Assembly: GCA_013298765.1 (NCBI GenBank)
Contig: JAAFJA010000003.1
Location: 186,001 to 250,000, forward strand
Reading direction: 5' to 3'
Length of the DNA: 64,000 bases
From: Betaproteobacteria bacterium
GTDB taxonomy: Bacteria; Pseudomonadota; Gammaproteobacteria; Burkholderiales; Casimicrobiaceae
Below the pieces are notes generated by a model that searched no databases, was not told where the DNA came from, and was given only the letters and a program-made list of their open reading frames with translations. Positions 7,653 through 15,905 of the stretch are shown one piece after another (position 1 is the first letter of the stretch; every line of letters begins with the position of its first letter). Made by a program: the position numbers and the translations under genes.

Positions 7653-8743
7653 TTTTCCAACCGCCACATTTGATACGCCAGCGCCGCGCGACAGCCGGCA
7701 ACAATGGCTGCGACCGTAATCACCGAGCCGAGTGCGAGCGTGCTCATGCCGCTCAAGCCCTGGCCCACTGTGCAGCCCAGCGCGAGCACACCGCCGAAGC
7801 CCATGAGCGCTGCGCCGACGAGATGGTTTGTCAGATCTTCGGTCGAGGCGAAGCCCTCCCAGCGGAAAGTCTTGGTGATGAGCGCCATCGCGCATGCGCC
7901 CACGATCACGCCGAGGACGCTCGCAACGCCGAAGGTGACGAACTTGCTCTTATCGCTCCAGAACGCCAAGAGTTCGAGCAAATAGGCGGGTGGCGCAGTG
8001 AAGGTGAGCGATTCAGGGCGGCCCGAATTGGTGGCAACCCAGGCCGCTTCGAGCGTTTCAGGATGTTCGGCGATGAAGCCCACTTTACCGGTGGCATACC
8101 AGCCTGCGATGACGGTTGCGCCAACGATCAGGCCGCCGATCCAATTCCATTTGTCAGCCCGAAATTCTTTTCCTATGAACGCAAAGACAAGTAGCGCGAT
8201 GCCGATGGCAATGGCGAAATAGCTCGCGTTGGCGCCGCTGAGGCCGATGATCGATGGAATATCTTGCGCGCTCGACAAGGTGACGGCGACTTGATCGAGC
8301 GTGTTCACGCGCAGCACGCCCAATATCCCGCGCAACGTGAACCATGCGAACAGCCCCATTACGAGCAAGGTGACGAGCGCGCGAAGGCTTCCCGCGCCGA
8401 CGCGAATCAGCGTTTTGCTGCCGCAGCCGGAGGCAAGCGTCATGCCGAAACCAAAGGCAAGTCCGCCCACGATGTGCGAAAGCCAGACCAACTTCGGCGC
8501 AACATAAAACGACTTTGCGATATCGACGGTAGCCGTCATTTTCAGGATCGCCACGCCAATGATCGCGAGCCCGACGGAGGCGAGCGCCATTCGCGCGCGC
8601 GTCCAGTCGCCAAAGTTGGCGATGTCAGAAATCGCGCCCATCGTGCAATAGTTGCTACGCTGCGTCACAGCGCCGAACACGAAAGACAGCGCGAACGCCC
8701 ACCAGGCGGCGGCGTGTTGAAGGGAGACGATTTCGGCGGGCAT
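7649..8743 (-). CDS. YeeE/YedE family sulfur-compound transporter
   Basis: This 364-residue membrane protein has about nine hydrophobic segments. It contains the conserved cysteine motifs of the YeeE/YedE (TsuA-like) family: QRSNYCTMG near the N-terminus, ASGCGSKTLIRVGAG in the middle, and LGCTVGQGLSG near the C-terminus. Members import thiosulfate or related sulfur compounds through cysteine relays, and the cysteines required for this are present. No TusA or rhodanese partner is adjacent. It could serve sulfur supply together with the sulfate system encoded about 50 kb away; that is inference. Confidence 0.85.
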   Translation of the reverse strand: MPAEIVSLQHAAAWWAFALSFVFGAVTQRSNYCTMGAISDIANFGDWTRARMALASVGLAIIGVAILKMTATVDIAKSFYVAPKLVWLSHIVGGLAFGFGMTLASGCGSKTLIRVGAGSLRALVTLLVMGLFAWFTLRGILGVLRVNTLDQVAVTLSSAQDIPSIIGLSGANASYFAIAIGIALLVFAFIGKEFRADKWNWIGGLIVGATVIAGWYATGKVGFIAEHPETLEAAWVATNSGRPESLTFTAPPAYLLELLAFWSDKSKFVTFGVASVLGVIVGACAMALITKTFRWEGFASTEDLTNHLVGAALMGFGGVLALGCTVGQGLSGMSTLALGSVITVAAIVAGCRAALAYQMWRLEN

Positions 8744-8852
8744 AGGCTTTATGTTTTAGGAATGGCGGACGCGCAGAAACGCAGATTATCGCGGTCGCGG
8801 CCTGGCCCGCGTCTGCTGAACGCGGAATTACTTTATTCTGAAGGAACAAGCG

Positions 8853-9215
8853 ATGAATCTGAACACAGTGGAAATCAAGGCGTTTATTCCCGCCAAAGAC
8901 TTTGCGCTCGCAAAGGCTTTTTATGAAGCGGTAGGCTTCACGTGCAAGTTTTCAGATCGAGAAATTGCGTATTTCAACCGTGGAGATTGCAGTTTTCTGC
9001 TGCAAAACTTTCAACCGGCCGCATTTCCCGATGAGATCATGATGCATTTGCTCGTGGAAAACGTGGATGATTGGCATCGTCACCTAGTGCGCGAACGGAT
9101 CACCGAGCGCTTCAACGTTCGCATGGGCGAGCCGCGCGATCAGCCGTGGGGCATGCGAGATTTCGAGCTTTTCGACCCGAGCAAGGTGCTTTGGCGAATT
9201 GCGCAGAACATCTAG
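8853..9215 (+). CDS. VOC-family (glyoxalase/bleomycin-resistance-like) protein
   Basis: This 120-residue single-domain vicinal-oxygen-chelate protein shows the alternating pattern KAFIPAKDFALAKAFYEAVG and a C-terminal WGMRDFELFDPSKVLWRI, typical of bleomycin-resistance-like members. Substrate and metal dependence are unknown. A good ribosome-binding site (GAAGGA) precedes the ATG by about 7 bases. Its TAG stop is supplied by the CTAG end of the palindromic element starting at 9212. Confidence 0.8.
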   Translation: MNLNTVEIKAFIPAKDFALAKAFYEAVGFTCKFSDREIAYFNRGDCSFLLQNFQPAAFPDEIMMHLLVENVDDWHRHLVRERITERFNVRMGEPRDQPWGMRDFELFDPSKVLWRIAQNI

Positions 9216-9380
9216 GGAAACGCTGATCAAATACCCATCGAGCATCGCATCCTTGGACTTGGGTCGATTGCTGCATCGAAAATGCTCACCATAGCCCCGC
9301 TATGCCTCGCATTTGTCGATTTCGCACTCGATCCCAATCCAAGGCGCGCTGCTCGCGGGATTTAATCAGCGTTTCCCTAG
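9212..9380. repeat. 169-bp palindromic MITE-like element with CTAG ends
   Basis: CTAGGGAAACGCTGAT (9212-9227) and its exact complement ATCAGCGTTTCCCTAG (9365-9380) end the element. Similarity of the inverted ends continues for about 30 bases, and the whole unit is an imperfect palindrome centred on CATAGC-CCC-GCTATG (9290-9304). A further left-end-like copy, CTAGGGAAATGCTGA, begins at 9377 and shares the last CTAG. It has no coding capacity and no visible transposase. A 47-bp relative lies at 28971-29017. Confidence 0.8.
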
Positions 9381-9518
9381 GGAAATGCTGAATTCGGGTG
9401 GAAAAGTAATAGCTTTAAAGCGTGAACCCACATTCAATTGGGGCTAGAAGGTGTATTTACAAATTCACAATAAGCGTATTGGATTACCTTTAGCCCTTTT
9501 TAATTTGGGGGTTAAAGG
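9381..9518. other. AT-rich stretch between repeat and mutY
   Basis: With the preceding element this completes a gene-free gap of about 300 bases. Near its end CCTTTAGCCC and GGGTTAAAGG (about 9489-9515) form a hairpin just downstream of the mutY stop on the minus strand. There is no T run, so it is at best a weak terminator. Confidence 0.4.
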
Positions 9519-10622
9519 CTAGAGTTGCTGTGATTTAACGAGCTCGCTTAGTAGCGTTTTGATCGGTTTTGGGAGCGCTGCGCGTTCAAGTTCGCCCAGC
9601 GCAATCCACATCGAACCGCCCTCTTCCAATCGCTTTCCCACGCGCGAAACGTCAACTTTAAGCGGTTGAAGCGTGAGCTTGAAATGAGTGAAGCTGTGAT
9701 CAAAGCTCGCGAGCTCCGCGGCGTTTTCGATTCGTTCGATCGCAAACTTTGCTTTGCTCGCGGCATCCATCTCGCCGTGCGGCACATCGTTAGCAAGCTC
9801 AGGCAAACACCAGAGCCCGCCCCAGATGCCCTGCGGCGGACGCTTCACCAGAAGCACCGTATCGGCGTGTAGCGCAAGCAAATAGCGCTGCGTTTTGTGC
9901 GGCAGCGCTTTGGAGGGTTTCGGCGCGGGAATTTCATCGGTTTTGCCGTCGATGCGTGCTTTGCAATCGGCTGCAACGGGGCAAAGCATGCATGTAGGCG
10001 ATGCTTTCGTGCACACCGTTGCACCCAAATCCATGAGCCCTTGCGTGTAGGCGACCATGTCCTCCCGCGCATGCGGAAGCCGCACCTCTGCTTCCGCCCA
10101 CAGTTTCTTCTCCACCGCGCTTGCGCCCGGAAAGCCTTCGATGCCCGCGTGGCGTGCGAGCACACGCTTCACATTGCCATCCAGAATGGGCGCGATCGTG
10201 TCGTAGGCAAATGCGGCGATTGCAGCCGCAGTGCTGCGCCCGATACCTGGCAACTCAGCCAGCGCGTTCACATCGTTCGGAAACACACCGCCGTGTTTTT
10301 CAACAACGAGCTTCGCCGCTTTGTGCAAATTGCGGGCTCGTGAGTAGTAGCCTAGGCCTGCCCATAATGTCATCACCGCGTCGTCGCTCGCTGCAGCGAG
10401 ATCGCGCACGGTCGGACAGGTTGCGAGAAACCGCTCGTAGTAGCCAAGCACCGTGGCCACCTGCGTTTGCTGCAGCATGATCTCGGAGAGCCAAATGCGA
10501 TACGCGTCGCGCGTGTTCTGCCACGGCAAAGTGTTGCGGCCGTGTTCGCGTTGCCATTGCGCAATTCGCGTTGAAAAGATTTGAGGCGAACGCCGCATAT
10601 CCAAGGTATCCGTGGATTGCAC
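9519..10622 (-). CDS. mutY: A/G-specific adenine DNA glycosylase
   Basis: MutY removes adenine mispaired with 8-oxoguanine. The 367-residue protein has the catalytic Glu47 in SEIMLQQTQV, a helix-hairpin-helix with LPGIGRSTA (124-132), the catalytic Asp148 in LDGNVKRV, and the 4Fe-4S cluster Cys204-x6-Cys211-x2-Cys214-x5-Cys220. A C-terminal NUDIX-like domain (from about 240) recognises 8-oxoG. The start is GTG at 10622, sharing one base with the stop of the upstream small gene. An ATG eight codons later is an alternative start. It is the last gene of the minus-strand envelope run. Confidence 0.95.
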   Translation of the reverse strand: MQSTDTLDMRRSPQIFSTRIAQWQREHGRNTLPWQNTRDAYRIWLSEIMLQQTQVATVLGYYERFLATCPTVRDLAAASDDAVMTLWAGLGYYSRARNLHKAAKLVVEKHGGVFPNDVNALAELPGIGRSTAAAIAAFAYDTIAPILDGNVKRVLARHAGIEGFPGASAVEKKLWAEAEVRLPHAREDMVAYTQGLMDLGATVCTKASPTCMLCPVAADCKARIDGKTDEIPAPKPSKALPHKTQRYLLALHADTVLLVKRPPQGIWGGLWCLPELANDVPHGEMDAASKAKFAIERIENAAELASFDHSFTHFKLTLQPLKVDVSRVGKRLEEGGSMWIALGELERAALPKPIKTLLSELVKSQQL

Positions 10623-10912
10623 TAAACCGAAACAATGACGTGTCGAAGGAGCGCCACTCCAGCGATACCAAACAAGACAAATACGATCATCAGTGGCACC
10701 GCGATCAAAACGCGCGTGATCGAGTTCAGTCGACTAAAAACGCGTGACCCGAGAAGACGCTCTCCGAGCCGCTCAAGCAGCAACCACCCTGCACTGCCAA
10801 TAAAAAACAATAGTACCCAGCCTGCCGCAGATTTCGGCGTCCCAAATGCAAGCAGAAGAACCGCGAGGAAACTTGCCGCAACTGCTAGCGCGGCAACGAT
10901 CCGCATAGCCAT
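10622..10912 (-). CDS. Small two-to-three-segment membrane protein, unknown function
   Basis: This 96-residue, very hydrophobic protein has membrane segments at about residues 4-24, 30-46 and 66-90 and a short charged loop, ERLGERLLGSRVFSR, between the last two. I recognise no family. It begins 3 bases after the cpoB stop and its stop overlaps the mutY start by one base, so it is translated within the same message. Retention between cpoB and mutY supports its being a real gene. Confidence 0.65.
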   Translation of the reverse strand: MAMRIVAALAVAASFLAVLLLAFGTPKSAAGWVLLFFIGSAGWLLLERLGERLLGSRVFSRLNSITRVLIAVPLMIVFVLFGIAGVALLRHVIVSV

Positions 10913-10915
10913 TGA

Positions 10916-11833
10916 CTAGCGAATCCCCAACCGCTGCCGAGCCTTAACGCCCGCTTCCGTGTTTGGATACTTGGTGGCCACTTCTTGCAGCGTGCCGCGC
11001 GCGGCTTGAATCTCACCCAGCTCCGCTTGCGACGTTGCGATATTCAGGAGCGCGTCAGAGGCTTTGTTTGAGTCAGGATACTGAGCAAGGAGCTGTCGCT
11101 GTGCGGCAATCGCGCCCCGGAAATCACGTGCGGCATAGAGCGAATTGCCAATCCAATATTGCGCAGACGATGCGAGCGGTGATCGGGGATAGTTGCGAAT
11201 AAAGATTTGAAACGCGGTGACCGATTCGCTGTAGCGAGCGGCTCGAAAGTGTTCGAGCCCTTGATCGTAGCTTCGCTGCTCTTGCGCGGGGTCAGCCACG
11301 GGCGCGCTCGTGGCGGGCGAGACTGCTGAGGCAATGGGCTGCAGCGGCGCGGCTGCCTGCCCGGCAACCGCCGGGGGCGCGCTTCGCAGCGGATCACCGG
11401 AGAGCGGCGGCTGCGGGAGTGGCCCGCCGCTTCCCGGCGGCGTTTGTGAGGCTAGGGCGGCGCGTGCGGCTTCTTGCTGCTGCTCAATTTTTCGCAGGCG
11501 CCCATCAAGATCCACATACAGATCGCGCTGGCGCTTTTGCGCATTCTCCAATTCGTTTTGCAGCAATTCGAGCTGTCCGCGAAGGCGGGCGAATTCGCTG
11601 CGCAGCGTTTCAACTTGATTAAACAGATCGATGATGCTGCGATTACGTGCTTGCGCTTCCAGTTCGCCGAGCCGCTGATCGATCACGCGTTGTTGCTCAG
11701 CCACCTGATTGCGAAGCTGCACAATCTGTTTGCGCGCTTCCTCATCGTCGAACAGTCCCGCATGGGCGGCATGAATGAACGATGCAACGCATCCTGCAGC
11801 GATCAGGGAGCGAACAAGTGCCTTAGCGCGCAT
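10916..11833 (-). CDS. cpoB: Cell division coordinator CpoB (Tol-Pal system protein YbgF)
   Basis: This periplasmic protein in E. coli links Tol energy to peptidoglycan synthase PBP1B during septation. The 305-residue protein has a signal peptide (about 1-26, ending AHA), a coiled coil (about 30-125, Gln/Glu/Arg rich), a Pro/Ala linker, and C-terminal TPR repeats from about residue 180 (EQRSYDQGLEHFRAARYSES and two further units). Pal ends 6 bases before it, so the two are co-transcribed. The domain order is exactly that of YbgF/CpoB. Confidence 0.93.
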   Translation of the reverse strand: MRAKALVRSLIAAGCVASFIHAAHAGLFDDEEARKQIVQLRNQVAEQQRVIDQRLGELEAQARNRSIIDLFNQVETLRSEFARLRGQLELLQNELENAQKRQRDLYVDLDGRLRKIEQQQEAARAALASQTPPGSGGPLPQPPLSGDPLRSAPPAVAGQAAAPLQPIASAVSPATSAPVADPAQEQRSYDQGLEHFRAARYSESVTAFQIFIRNYPRSPLASSAQYWIGNSLYAARDFRGAIAAQRQLLAQYPDSNKASDALLNIATSQAELGEIQAARGTLQEVATKYPNTEAGVKARQRLGIR

Positions 11834-11839
11834 AGAAAC

Positions 11840-12439
11840 TTACTCTCCAACGTAGCGAATATCAGCGCGGCGATTTTCAGCAAACGCAGATTCAGTGCTC
11901 GCGCTGTTGCGTGGCTTTTCTTCGCCGAAGCTCACCGTTTCAACTTGCGCTTCGTTCACGCCCAAGAGTGCCATCACGCGCTTCACCGCTTCCGAACGCT
12001 TCTGCCCGAGCGCTAAGTTGTATTCGCGGCTGCCGCGCTCATCCGTATTGCCTTCAACCACGATGCGAGCACGAGGCGTGCGTTTCAAATAAGCCGCATG
12101 CGCTTCGACCGTTGCTTTGTAGTCATCCTTTACTACAAAACTATCGTAGTCAAAAAAGATGCTGCGTTTCGATAGTGGGCTGCTTGGATCGCGAAGGGCG
12201 GGATCAAGCCCGCTCGCGTCGGTGGCCTGTCCGACAGTTCCGGCACTGGTGACCGCACCCGGCGAGGTTGTCGCACCTTGCTGCAAGCCTTGCGTCGAAG
12301 GCGGCTGTGTCGTGGTGGCTGTGCGATTTTCTACAGGTGCCGCTTGCTCAGGCGTGGAAGAGCAACCAGCAAGCAAGGCCAAAGCGCCTGCGGTAACCAC
12401 GCTCGCCCAAAGGCTGCGCTTGACGAAGGATTGCTGCAT
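11840..12439 (-). CDS. pal: Peptidoglycan-associated lipoprotein Pal
   Basis: Pal anchors the outer membrane to peptidoglycan and interacts with TolB. The 199-residue protein has a lipoprotein signal with LLAGC (Cys26), a Thr/Gln/Ala-rich linker, and an OmpA-like domain from about residue 90 that includes the peptidoglycan-binding motif NTDERGSREYNLALG. The ATG at 12439 is chosen because a GGGAG ribosome-binding site lies just upstream and the signal peptide begins there; the frame is open further upstream without conserved sequence. It follows tolB after 126 bases. Confidence 0.95.
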   Translation of the reverse strand: MQQSFVKRSLWASVVTAGALALLAGCSSTPEQAAPVENRTATTTQPPSTQGLQQGATTSPGAVTSAGTVGQATDASGLDPALRDPSSPLSKRSIFFDYDSFVVKDDYKATVEAHAAYLKRTPRARIVVEGNTDERGSREYNLALGQKRSEAVKRVMALLGVNEAQVETVSFGEEKPRNSASTESAFAENRRADIRYVGE

Positions 12440-12565
12440 AACTGACTCCCGTTCTGTTGAAAGTGAAAACACATCAAGTCGAGGCGAAACGACGCACTCG
12501 ATAGTAGCCGCATTTCGACGCCTTGGGGAAACGCGAAACACGCTCGCTCCGCGATACTCCCTGCG

Positions 12566-13870
12566 CTATCGTGGTAGCGGCCCCCACGCAGGCTCGCGCA
12601 CATCCGCGCCGGAAGACGCCAATCGTTGCTTTACCCGACCATCCGCAGACACGGCAGCAAGTACGCCGCGCCCGTTGTAAATAGACGCATACACAATGAG
12701 TTTCCCATTGGGTGCGAAGCTTGGCGATTCATCCACCGGCCCCTGAGTGAGCACCTGAACCTGCCGCGATGCGAAGTCTTGAATAGCAAGCGCATAGCGA
12801 GAGCCCTCGCGCTTCACAAACACCATGCTTTTGCCGTCGGCCGCCACTTTCGGATTCGCGTTTTCGCCACCTTCGAAAGTGACACGCTCGGCGTTGCCGC
12901 CGTTGGGGTCGATGCGATACACCTGCGGCGATCCGCCGCGATCACTCATGAAATAAATCTTCCCATCGCTTGCCCAGTTCGGAGCGGTATCGATCACATT
13001 CGCATTGGTGGTGAGTCTTCGAGAGCCGGTGCCGTCCGCGCCCACGATGAAGAGTTGTGTGCCTCCGGCCTGAGACGATGCGAACACGATGCTGCGTCCA
13101 TCGGGAGACCATGCAGGCGCGGATTGATTGCCGCGCGCATTCACCAAAAGTTGGCGGGTGCCCGTGCTCACGTTTTGCACGTAAATGCTGGGCTTACGAT
13201 TTTCGAATGACACATACGCGAGGCGCACGCCATCGGGCGCCCACGCGGGCGAGATGATCGGTTCATTCGAAGATACGATAGAGATTGCATTCACGCCGTC
13301 GCTATCAGCCACGATCAATTGGAAACGCGGCCCGGTTTTCGATACGTAGGCGAGCCGCGTGCTGAACACGCCACGATCGCCCGTGAGCTTTTCGTAGATC
13401 ACGTCAGAAATGCGGTGCGCCGTTGCGCGCATCTCGGCCGCGCTCACGTTGTAGACCAGACCGGCGAGTTGTGTTCTCTTCGGAACGTCAAGCAGCCGAA
13501 ACGTCACTTGAAATTGCCCGTTAGCCGATGGTGTGACTGAGCCAACGACAGCCGCGTCGGCATTGCGTGTTGCGTAGGCAGCGTAGCCCTCGGCTGTGGC
13601 CTCCGCGGTGCGCGGCAAGCCGGCATTGGGCACGTTCTTAATCACGCCGCTTCGCGCTAAATTGGCTTGAATGACACTGCTGAGCAGTTCCGCATTTTTG
13701 GCCTCTCCCACGAACTCAGAGGTTACGACGGGGATTTGCTGCGCTCCCACTCCAACGATATCGATCGTGAGCTGCGCCTCTGCGCGCGCGCACGCGAGCA
13801 ACAGCAGAGCGCTGAAAAACAACGTGCGAAGAAAAGAAGGTTGGTGAGGCTGCATGCGCGGGCTACTCAT
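12566..13870 (-). CDS. tolB: Tol-Pal system beta-propeller protein TolB
   Basis: This periplasmic protein binds Pal and takes part in outer-membrane constriction. The 434-residue protein has a signal peptide (to about residue 32), an N-terminal alpha/beta domain (TIDIVGVGAQQIPV onward) and a C-terminal six-bladed propeller with repeated PAWAPDG, PAWSPDG and PNWASDG motifs. The first ATG overlaps the rlpA stop by 4 bases; an internal Met at 13855 is an alternative. The partner genes tolQ, tolR and tolA are not upstream as usual: rlpA is. Confidence 0.95.
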   Translation of the reverse strand: MSSPRMQPHQPSFLRTLFFSALLLLACARAEAQLTIDIVGVGAQQIPVVTSEFVGEAKNAELLSSVIQANLARSGVIKNVPNAGLPRTAEATAEGYAAYATRNADAAVVGSVTPSANGQFQVTFRLLDVPKRTQLAGLVYNVSAAEMRATAHRISDVIYEKLTGDRGVFSTRLAYVSKTGPRFQLIVADSDGVNAISIVSSNEPIISPAWAPDGVRLAYVSFENRKPSIYVQNVSTGTRQLLVNARGNQSAPAWSPDGRSIVFASSQAGGTQLFIVGADGTGSRRLTTNANVIDTAPNWASDGKIYFMSDRGGSPQVYRIDPNGGNAERVTFEGGENANPKVAADGKSMVFVKREGSRYALAIQDFASRQVQVLTQGPVDESPSFAPNGKLIVYASIYNGRGVLAAVSADGRVKQRLASSGADVREPAWGPLPR

Positions 13871-14805
13871 GGCGAAGGTTCGGTGATGATAGGCAGGAGG
13901 CCGCCGCCGGGGCTCACGCGCGCTTGCGCTGCATCGCGCGCGGCACGCGCGTCGGCCTCGCTTGCGAAAGGACCCAGTTGAACGCGGAACAAACCAGCTA
14001 CCTGGCGCACGATGGGTGTGCTCCCCAAATCATTATTCATCCGAGATTGGAACGCTTGGGCATTGCCAAAGTTTCCAAAAGCGCCGAGTTGTACGAAAAA
14101 TTGACGCTCGCCCCGATTCAATGGGGCGGATGGAGGTAGCGTTGTAGCGCGTGAATCGTCGTTGATTGCCGACACCGAAGGTCGTGCAGCTGGCGCGGCC
14201 GCCACCGTAGCGCTGCTGCTCGCCGTGGCTGCGAAGTTCGGCGGTATGAGCAATTCGAAGATCACTTCGCCACTTCCGGCCTGCGCAATACCGATCCGGT
14301 GCGCGGCGGCATAGGAAAGATCAACGATTCGCCCGCTGTGGAAAGGGCCACGATCATTGATGCGAACTACCACTGATCGGTTGTTGCGCGGATTGGTGAC
14401 ACGCGCGTAGCTTGGGATGGGGGCGGTGGGGTGCGCGGCGGTCATCGCCAACATATCGTAGGTTTCGCCGATCGCTGTTTTTTGACCGTGAAACTTGCGT
14501 CCGTACCACGATGCGACGCCACGTTGGATAAGTGGCGCATGTAATGTGAGCGGCGTGTAATTCACCCCGAAAACGTTATATGGGCGATTGGCAAACCGGT
14601 GAAGCGGCTCATCGCGCGGTTGCGCGTCTGGAACGCGATCAAGATCGCTCGGCAGCGACGATGGCGGACCATCGTCTTTGTAGTATGCACCACTTCTCGC
14701 GCTGCCGGATGAGGGTGGTTTGCTTGCACACCCCGTCAGAAAGAGAGCGCCTATCAGTGAGGCTAGCGCAAACAGGCGCATGCGAAACGACCCTGCGTCA
14801 CTCAT
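13867..14805 (-). CDS. rlpA: RlpA septal-ring lytic transglycosylase lipoprotein
   Basis: This outer-membrane lipoprotein cleaves denuded glycan strands. The 312-residue protein has lipobox LTGC (Cys26), a double-psi beta-barrel domain with GVASWYGRKFHG, GETYD and INDRGPF (about 95-185), a low-complexity linker, and a C-terminal SPOR domain (about 235-305) that binds denuded peptidoglycan. The ATG at 14805 overlaps the rodA stop as ATGA, which fixes the start. A longer upstream frame is an overlap with rodA only. It is coupled both to rodA and to tolB. Confidence 0.93.
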   Translation of the reverse strand: MSDAGSFRMRLFALASLIGALFLTGCASKPPSSGSARSGAYYKDDGPPSSLPSDLDRVPDAQPRDEPLHRFANRPYNVFGVNYTPLTLHAPLIQRGVASWYGRKFHGQKTAIGETYDMLAMTAAHPTAPIPSYARVTNPRNNRSVVVRINDRGPFHSGRIVDLSYAAAHRIGIAQAGSGEVIFELLIPPNFAATASSSATVAAAPAARPSVSAINDDSRATTLPPSAPLNRGERQFFVQLGAFGNFGNAQAFQSRMNNDLGSTPIVRQVAGLFRVQLGPFASEADARAARDAAQARVSPGGGLLPIITEPSP

Positions 14806-15905
14806 GTTGCGAGCAACTTTCGATGCGTTGCAATGCTCATCAACATGCCCACAGCGATAAACAGCGTCATCATCGCGGTTCCACCGAAGCTCACGAACGG
14901 GAGCGGTACGCCGACGACCGGGAGCATGCCCGTGACCATGCCGATGTTCACGAACGTGTAGGTGAAAAACATCAACCCGAAGGTGCCCGCGATCAGTCGA
15001 CCAAACAAGGTTTGCGCACGCATTGCAATCAACATGCAACGACCGATCAGCAACACGTAAATGACCAGCAACACCAACACGCCAATCAAACCGAACTCTT
15101 CACCGTAAACCGCGACGATAAAGTCCGTGTGCTTCTCAGGCAAGAATTCAAGATGGGTTTGTGTGCCTGAGAGCCAGCCTTTACCAATCAAACCGCCCGA
15201 GCCAATCGCGATGGCGGCTTGAATCGTGTGCCAGCCGGCATCTTGCGCATCGAGGCTCGGATTAAAAACGGTCATCACCCGCTCTTTTTGGTAGTCGTGC
15301 AGCCAGTTGAATTCCCACGCCGCGGCGAAAGAAATAGCCGCGATGAGTCCGCCGCCGACGATGATGCGCCAATCCAGACCTGCAAGGTAGAGGATGTAAA
15401 AGCCGCACGCACCCACCAAGAGCGCGGTGCCTAAATCAGGCTGGCGCACAATCAGCGCGAACGGGATCGCGACGAGCAGTCCGGCAACAAGGAAGTTTTT
15501 CCAGTTGATTGCGCCTTCGTGCTTATCGAAATACCACGCCAGGATTAGAGGCACGGCGATCTTCATGATTTCCGAGGGCTGAATGTTTCCAATCAGCGGC
15601 AGCTTTAGCCAACGGCGAGCGCCCTTAATTACTTCCCCGCCAATGGCAACGCCCAGCAGGAGCACAATACCGATCAGGTAAAGTGGCACGGCAAAACGCG
15701 CGATGAAAGTCGGCGATAGATTCGCGAGCACGAACATCACAACGACAGCGACCATCACCTTTTGGCTCTGACCGACCACCCGCCCCATGGCCTCATTGGC
15801 TGCGCTGTAGAGAACCATCAAGCCCAGCACCGTAATCAGCGTCACGAGTGCGAAGAGCACCGGATCGATATGGTCAGTGAGCTTGTTCCACAGCTGCTGA
15901 ATCAT
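14802..15905 (-). CDS. rodA: Rod-shape peptidoglycan glycosyltransferase RodA
   Basis: This SEDS-family polymerase elongates glycan strands together with PBP2. The 367-residue protein has about ten membrane segments. Conserved SEDS features are visible, including FLPEKHTDFI (the loop with the essential Asp), GEEFG, and the C-terminal PLPFVSFGGTAM. Its start overlaps the mrdA stop by 4 bases and its stop overlaps the rlpA start, so it is inside a tightly coupled operon. Confidence 0.96.
   Translation of the reverse strand: MIQQLWNKLTDHIDPVLFALVTLITVLGLMVLYSAANEAMGRVVGQSQKVMVAVVVMFVLANLSPTFIARFAVPLYLIGIVLLLGVAIGGEVIKGARRWLKLPLIGNIQPSEIMKIAVPLILAWYFDKHEGAINWKNFLVAGLLVAIPFALIVRQPDLGTALLVGACGFYILYLAGLDWRIIVGGGLIAAISFAAAWEFNWLHDYQKERVMTVFNPSLDAQDAGWHTIQAAIAIGSGGLIGKGWLSGTQTHLEFLPEKHTDFIVAVYGEEFGLIGVLVLLVIYVLLIGRCMLIAMRAQTLFGRLIAGTFGLMFFTYTFVNIGMVTGMLPVVGVPLPFVSFGGTAMMTLFIAVGMLMSIATHRKLLAT

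Noticed and set aside
13867-15039. Longer rlpA reading frame starting at 15039
   Set aside because: The extra 78 residues overlap rodA and are His/Arg-rich; the ATGA overlap start at 14805 leads directly into a lipoprotein signal.
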